A stretch of 64,000 bases of DNA from Paralvinella palmiformis (taxonomy: Eukaryota; Annelida; Polychaeta; Terebellida; Alvinellidae). The notes beneath the pieces were generated by a model. The model was not told the DNA's origin. It saw only the letters and a list, made by a program, of their open reading frames with translations, and made no database searches. The DNA is taken from NCBI GenBank assembly GCA_025642065.1, contig JAODUP010000578.1:62001-126000 (forward strand), written 5' to 3'. Numbering within the stretch: the stretch's first letter is position 1; each line of letters begins with the position of its first letter. This document shows, piece by piece, positions 54,201-59,900 of the stretch. The translations under genes and the position numbers were made by a program.

Positions 54201-55481
54201 GTTCAAGAAAATATTCTGACAGTGACTAGAAATATTAGATTTAAAATATATCCGGATTGAGTTTTATGCTATGACTTGTGGTAACTGAAACAGTTAAATA
54301 ACAACGACTTTGACTTCATCCAAAGGATTTAAATTTTATATGTCTCCCAGATTAATTTATTGCATATGTATGTGTGTGTGTGTGTGTGTGTGTTGTTGTT
54401 GTTGTTGTTGTTGATGATGATGTTTCCAGATTGTATCTGTCCTGGAGGTGAAGTTGCGCTAAGTTGTACTAAGTGACAATGCTGAAAATTGTTATTTAAT
54501 GACCATTTTTCTAGATGGTACACAAAATGGGGCAAACAAGCTCAGGAAGTTATAATGTAAAAATTGAAAGATGAAACATTCAACAGACATAAGTCAGATG
54601 AGGATTGAACAATCACAGTCAGTCTTGGAGAACTGTGACCTACCATGCTGCCAGATGAACCATGGACACACACAGACACATAGACACACACACACACACA
54701 CACACACAACACACACACAACACACACACACACAAAACACACACACTATATATATATATATATATACAGATACATACATATGTTCATTTCCAAGTTCCCA
54801 CCAAAATATGAAGAAACAAATATTTGTTTGCAAACTTCATGTGGGCAGTAGTGATAATGCAAAAGTGTAAGCTCTACCCTTACAACAGCGCTAAATATTA
54901 TGACTGGCATCTTAACCACATCGACCAAATATGTAAAACACTGCTGGATCTGTGCAATAAAAGCAATTCAAAATTAAAAAAATATTTTAGAAACCTTTTT
55001 CCAACATTTGAGTTCTTGTTGGTAATAATGCATTCATCATCTTCTTCTACTAGGTCAGGAATGTTGTGGTGAGATGTTGTTACTAGCAATGGTAGAACTG
55101 GATGGCAGGTAGCACTGTTAGTCTGGAAGCGATGACCACACACCCTCGAGGCATGGGATATATTGAGTACGGTAGAGAATTTTGAGCCTTCTGCGAAGCT
55201 GATTTGCCACTGGTTTAGAGAGCCATTGTTGTGTTTGGAGATCATGAGCACATTCGGTGTCAACGTGTTGTTGCTTTGTCCAGAAGTATTTTTACCCATA
55301 GAGTTGACCTGGAATAGAATGGCAGATGACATGAAAGATACATTATCAATATGAGTGGTGTGTGTGTGTGTGTGCTTGTGTGTGTGCAAACATGTGTGAG
55401 ATCTTCCCAATATTCCACCTTACTTACACCTTTATATAACATTCAGTTTAGCAAAAATCTTATAACATGTATAGAAAATTA

Positions 55482-55522
<41 letters not shown>

Positions 55523-56081
55523 TATTTTCATATCTAATTATTAAATTGTAAAATTGTATTGTACTGAATCAAGAAGTAAATCTTCATTCAACATTTCTGA
55601 TATTATTTCCAGAAATTTTAGTGATACATTTTAAGGGTATAAACTTCATGCAAAAATAAAGAGTGCGAGAAAAGACTAAGTAAACATAGTATGCACATTA
55701 TCATAATTGAGCCCAAAAGGAAATTTCTGACTGAAACCATAAAAAGTTAGGTACACGTACTTTCGGCAAATCTGAAGCAGTATTCTTCCCATGTAAAGAT
55801 GATCCTGCCTCCTTCAGGATGTCCTTATAATGTAACTGGTTATAGTTACAGTAGAGCAGCAGATCCGGAGACATGGACAGGGCATCACCAAATGGAATGG
55901 CTTGAGGTATACGGGATGAGAAGCTGATCTGTACTTGACGGAATGATCCAGGACTTGGCTCATCCAACCAGTCCACTAACCTAGTAATGATGGTGTAGAG
56001 ATGGTGGATATGTGTTGTCATTATTTAGGATATTGTACACATGGCAGCCTTGCTGTTGTGGTGTAAAGTACTAAATATTCA

Positions 56082-56116
<35 letters not shown>

Positions 56117-56274
56117 TGCACATTTATATATAGGTTCATGTATATATGTTACAGTTAATCTATATAACCTGAACATTTCAGGTAATATACATATTATCAC
56201 AATGTTATGTTATGTATGTTTGGGTATATGTATGTATAGTTTATTTATGGAGGTAAATTTGTTATGGATGTTAG

Positions 56275-56319
<45 letters not shown>

Positions 56320-56898
56320 ACAACACACACACAGAGGCAGGCACACATATATAGGAAACACAAAGGGCAATACTAAATCACAGCAAAAAGTGGTATTCCA
56401 TAAATAATGCCACATACAACAAAATATTTACTTTCTTTACAACAAACATGGGGCTCCATCCTATCAACTACAGCAACATACTTCATTCTCTAACAGGAAG
56501 CCAACACTATCACCTCATAGGAGTGATGACTTACCACACGAGGAAGCTACCATCAATGGGATGAACACTAAACAACATATCAGCTGACTGATGCCAATCT
56601 CGTAGTAAGGTCTCAATTTTATGATCTAAAGGATCTGTACTTGGACCCTAAAACAAGAACAACATTATACACATCACAGAGAGAACGTAGAGATTAATAG
56701 GTGTATTTATGCATCAGGATCTGCGCACACACACACACACACACACAGTGAGAGATACGTTCCAACAAGTTTCCACTATGGAGAGAACGTACATATACAA
56801 ACTGGGCTTAGTGCAATACAGTGTCATTCTAAATGGATGAATTTGAAATAGGTGCATTCCAAATAAATTATTTCAAATGGATGAATTCCAAATGGATG

Positions 56899-56931
<33 letters not shown>

Positions 56932-59900
56932 TGGGAAGTATGGAGTAGATTTATGCCATTCATATTTTTTTTAGATACAGCAACAATTATAGATTTAGTC
57001 TGTGTGATGCTATATTTATGCTATTATTTATTATTTAAAAAATTATAAATGTCTTCTTTCTTCTAAAATGTACTAGTTGCCAAATATTTGCTAATCATAC
57101 ATATTCATTTGCAGGAGTTCGTATGATTTTGAAATGAAAACTAGTAGCTTTCTGGTAAAGCTAGAATGCTGTAAGTGTCCTGTTTCACAAATATAAACAT
57201 AAGTAATGATGAAGACGATGACATAGTAAATAATTTTCATATTCTTTCATCTCTCCTTTTCCCCTTCACCTTCACTTCCTCACTCAACATTTTAATGATA
57301 AGTTTTAGGCACAAGTGTGCTTATATTAGGGATAATAAAATATTAGTTTTATCAAGATAAACAAGAACCTTATTTAATATAATTAATGTGCATAGTTGTC
57401 AATGTTATTTAACTTGGTATTAGTTACTAGCAACAAAACTGAGTAATAAAATACCAAAAGCCAAAATCCATCCATTAAGATGATGATGATGATGATTAAT
57501 GTTTTACGGCCAAGTGACCTCCTAAGGTGATGAAGTCAAAGATGAAACAAGCTTCAGATATGCCCATTTCGAGATTTGAACACAGGTGGTAGTGATCCGT
57601 GGTCCAACACACTACTGCTAGACCACGGAGGCACCCCTCATCCATTAGGAATTCAATCACTTGGAATTAGCACAAAGACGCAATCTGAACTAACTGTTCA
57701 GAATGCAATGTGCAAATGATTTAAAGCAATCTTAGCCCTTACTGCAATTATAAATCAACTAATTAAAAATACTGATAAACTAAAAATTAATAAATCAAAG
57801 ATGTGTTGAAGTGCAACTTAAAACCACATTATTGATTGGGAAGGCACAAATTAGTGCTTCTTTTAACTTCAGAACTGGCCACATCTGGGACATAGGGCTA
57901 AAGGGAAACATTCCACAAATACTGATATCACCTGGATGCAAACCCTATCATTGAGGTTTGAAGTGCAGTGCTCCATCCACTGCACTAAAGAATCATGGAC
58001 CCCGATTCGTGGAATCCACGACAGAGCATTTTTATGCAAAATGGCACAAAATCAACCACTGACCTATAAAACTTTTCAAACTAATTTGAACATATTTTCA
58101 CAATTTGGAAATTCACAAGTAAAAAACATAGCCATTGGTCACAACTTACTCAAGAGTAGATTTATTGATCACAACCATAATTACACACCACCATGGCTCA
58201 ACCAGCCAAACAAACAGCACAATCACAACCCTCATTTATTGTGTGACTCCACCCACTAAATAAGTTTGATTCTGTTTGTTAATTCACAGCTATTGAGTAT
58301 GTTTTATTTATTGCAATTATAAATCATATTTTGTGTATAAAAGACCTCTGTTTTGATCATATTGTATCAGTTGCCACCTTCATCTGAAAAACTTGCACTA
58401 CTTCTGGCAGATGAATATCACCAATCCAGCATGGCTACTACTTTTGCTGCATTTTTGCAGAAACGTTTTATTTTCCACACAAACACTGAGGTAATATTTA
58501 TGATTAAGTCAACAAATGATTAAACAATTACTGGGAACATTTATGAAATAAACAACTGTATGTAATCTTCAAGGATGGTGTGAAAGGAGGTGAATACATG
58601 GACCCCCTATTATCGCCCACCCCGACAGTGCTCTGTTTCGCTTCACGGTCCACTTATAACGTGGACCTCAATGACTTCATTATAACAGGGGCCTACTGTA
58701 TGTTCTTAAATTGCCTATCCAATGTTATCCGACATTTACACATATGGCACACACATCATTAGCTTAACTACCTTCACATTCTCTATAACCGTGTTACCAT
58801 CTGAGCTCTGCGTAACGACCGATGTCGTGGACTGGGTGGACCTTTCGCTCTCCGTACTCATCAAACTGTGACTCTTCCTTAAAAATGAACGCTTCTTCTT
58901 TACAGGTTCTGCCGCTGAAAGAGAAAGAAAAGTAATTATAAGTATTATTATTGCCTTTATTGGTATTACAGCCAAAACTCGTTACCATCCAATTGTTCGC
59001 ATTACGATATTGTACACAATGTGATGGACTACTAATCCTTTACAGCGAGATCACTGATGATACTTCACGCACGAAATGAGTAAAATAGTCTTCTTAAAGC
59101 TGTTGGATAGATGAAGATGATTTTAAATTGGTCTTACAGCAATTAGCTAATTAATTTATCTAAAATCTGGTTACCATTCCTTTTAAATCATTAACTCCTG
59201 GTTAGTTTCCGGTTCACAATTGGCCTCTTTATCATCCAAAAAAAAGAATTGTCTAAAATGTGACAGTGAATGACGCTTTTGTGCGATGTGTGATTAAACC
59301 TCTTATTGACTCCCCTGGCCCTCAAGACACTCACTCACTCATTTGTTCACATACTTGCTTACCCATTAACAATGCCCTGTTAATTAGATTATTAGTCACT
59401 TTGTATGATGAACAATTTTAGTACTATACTTGATAAATTATGTTTGTTTGTTTTGTTATTTGAGGAGAATCCACAGGCTGTCGCTTATTCGGCACAGCCT
59501 CTATGTTGGAGTGTTGAGAGACCTCCTCCCCCACCACTCACAGGGGAGCAGTATGGGAAGATGGAGCTGAAATACCCCCGAGGGTGGTCACTGCCAGAGT
59601 ATTTTACTTCCTCAGGGCACTTTAACGTCCCCCTTTATTTTTAATAATTCAGTAGAGGCGGCAGCGCCATTTAACGTGGTCAGCCACCCATGATGTTGTT
59701 AGCCGAGAAATTAATCCCTGGAAAAGTTTCAACCTTTAGCTGGGATCGAACCTGTAACCCTTGGTGCCAAGCGCTTAACCGCTAGGCCACCAGACCTCAC
59801 TTTATAAATTAAAATACTCTTTTATCAATGTTTATGGTACAACAGGACCGAACAGCATGTAACAGACATATACTAAAATATAGTATTTTATAATGGCTTT

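Noticed and set aside
57936..58259. 107-residue plus-strand frame
   Set aside because: Starts in tRNA-like repeat sequence and shows no domain; lies within an intron of the DMXL gene.
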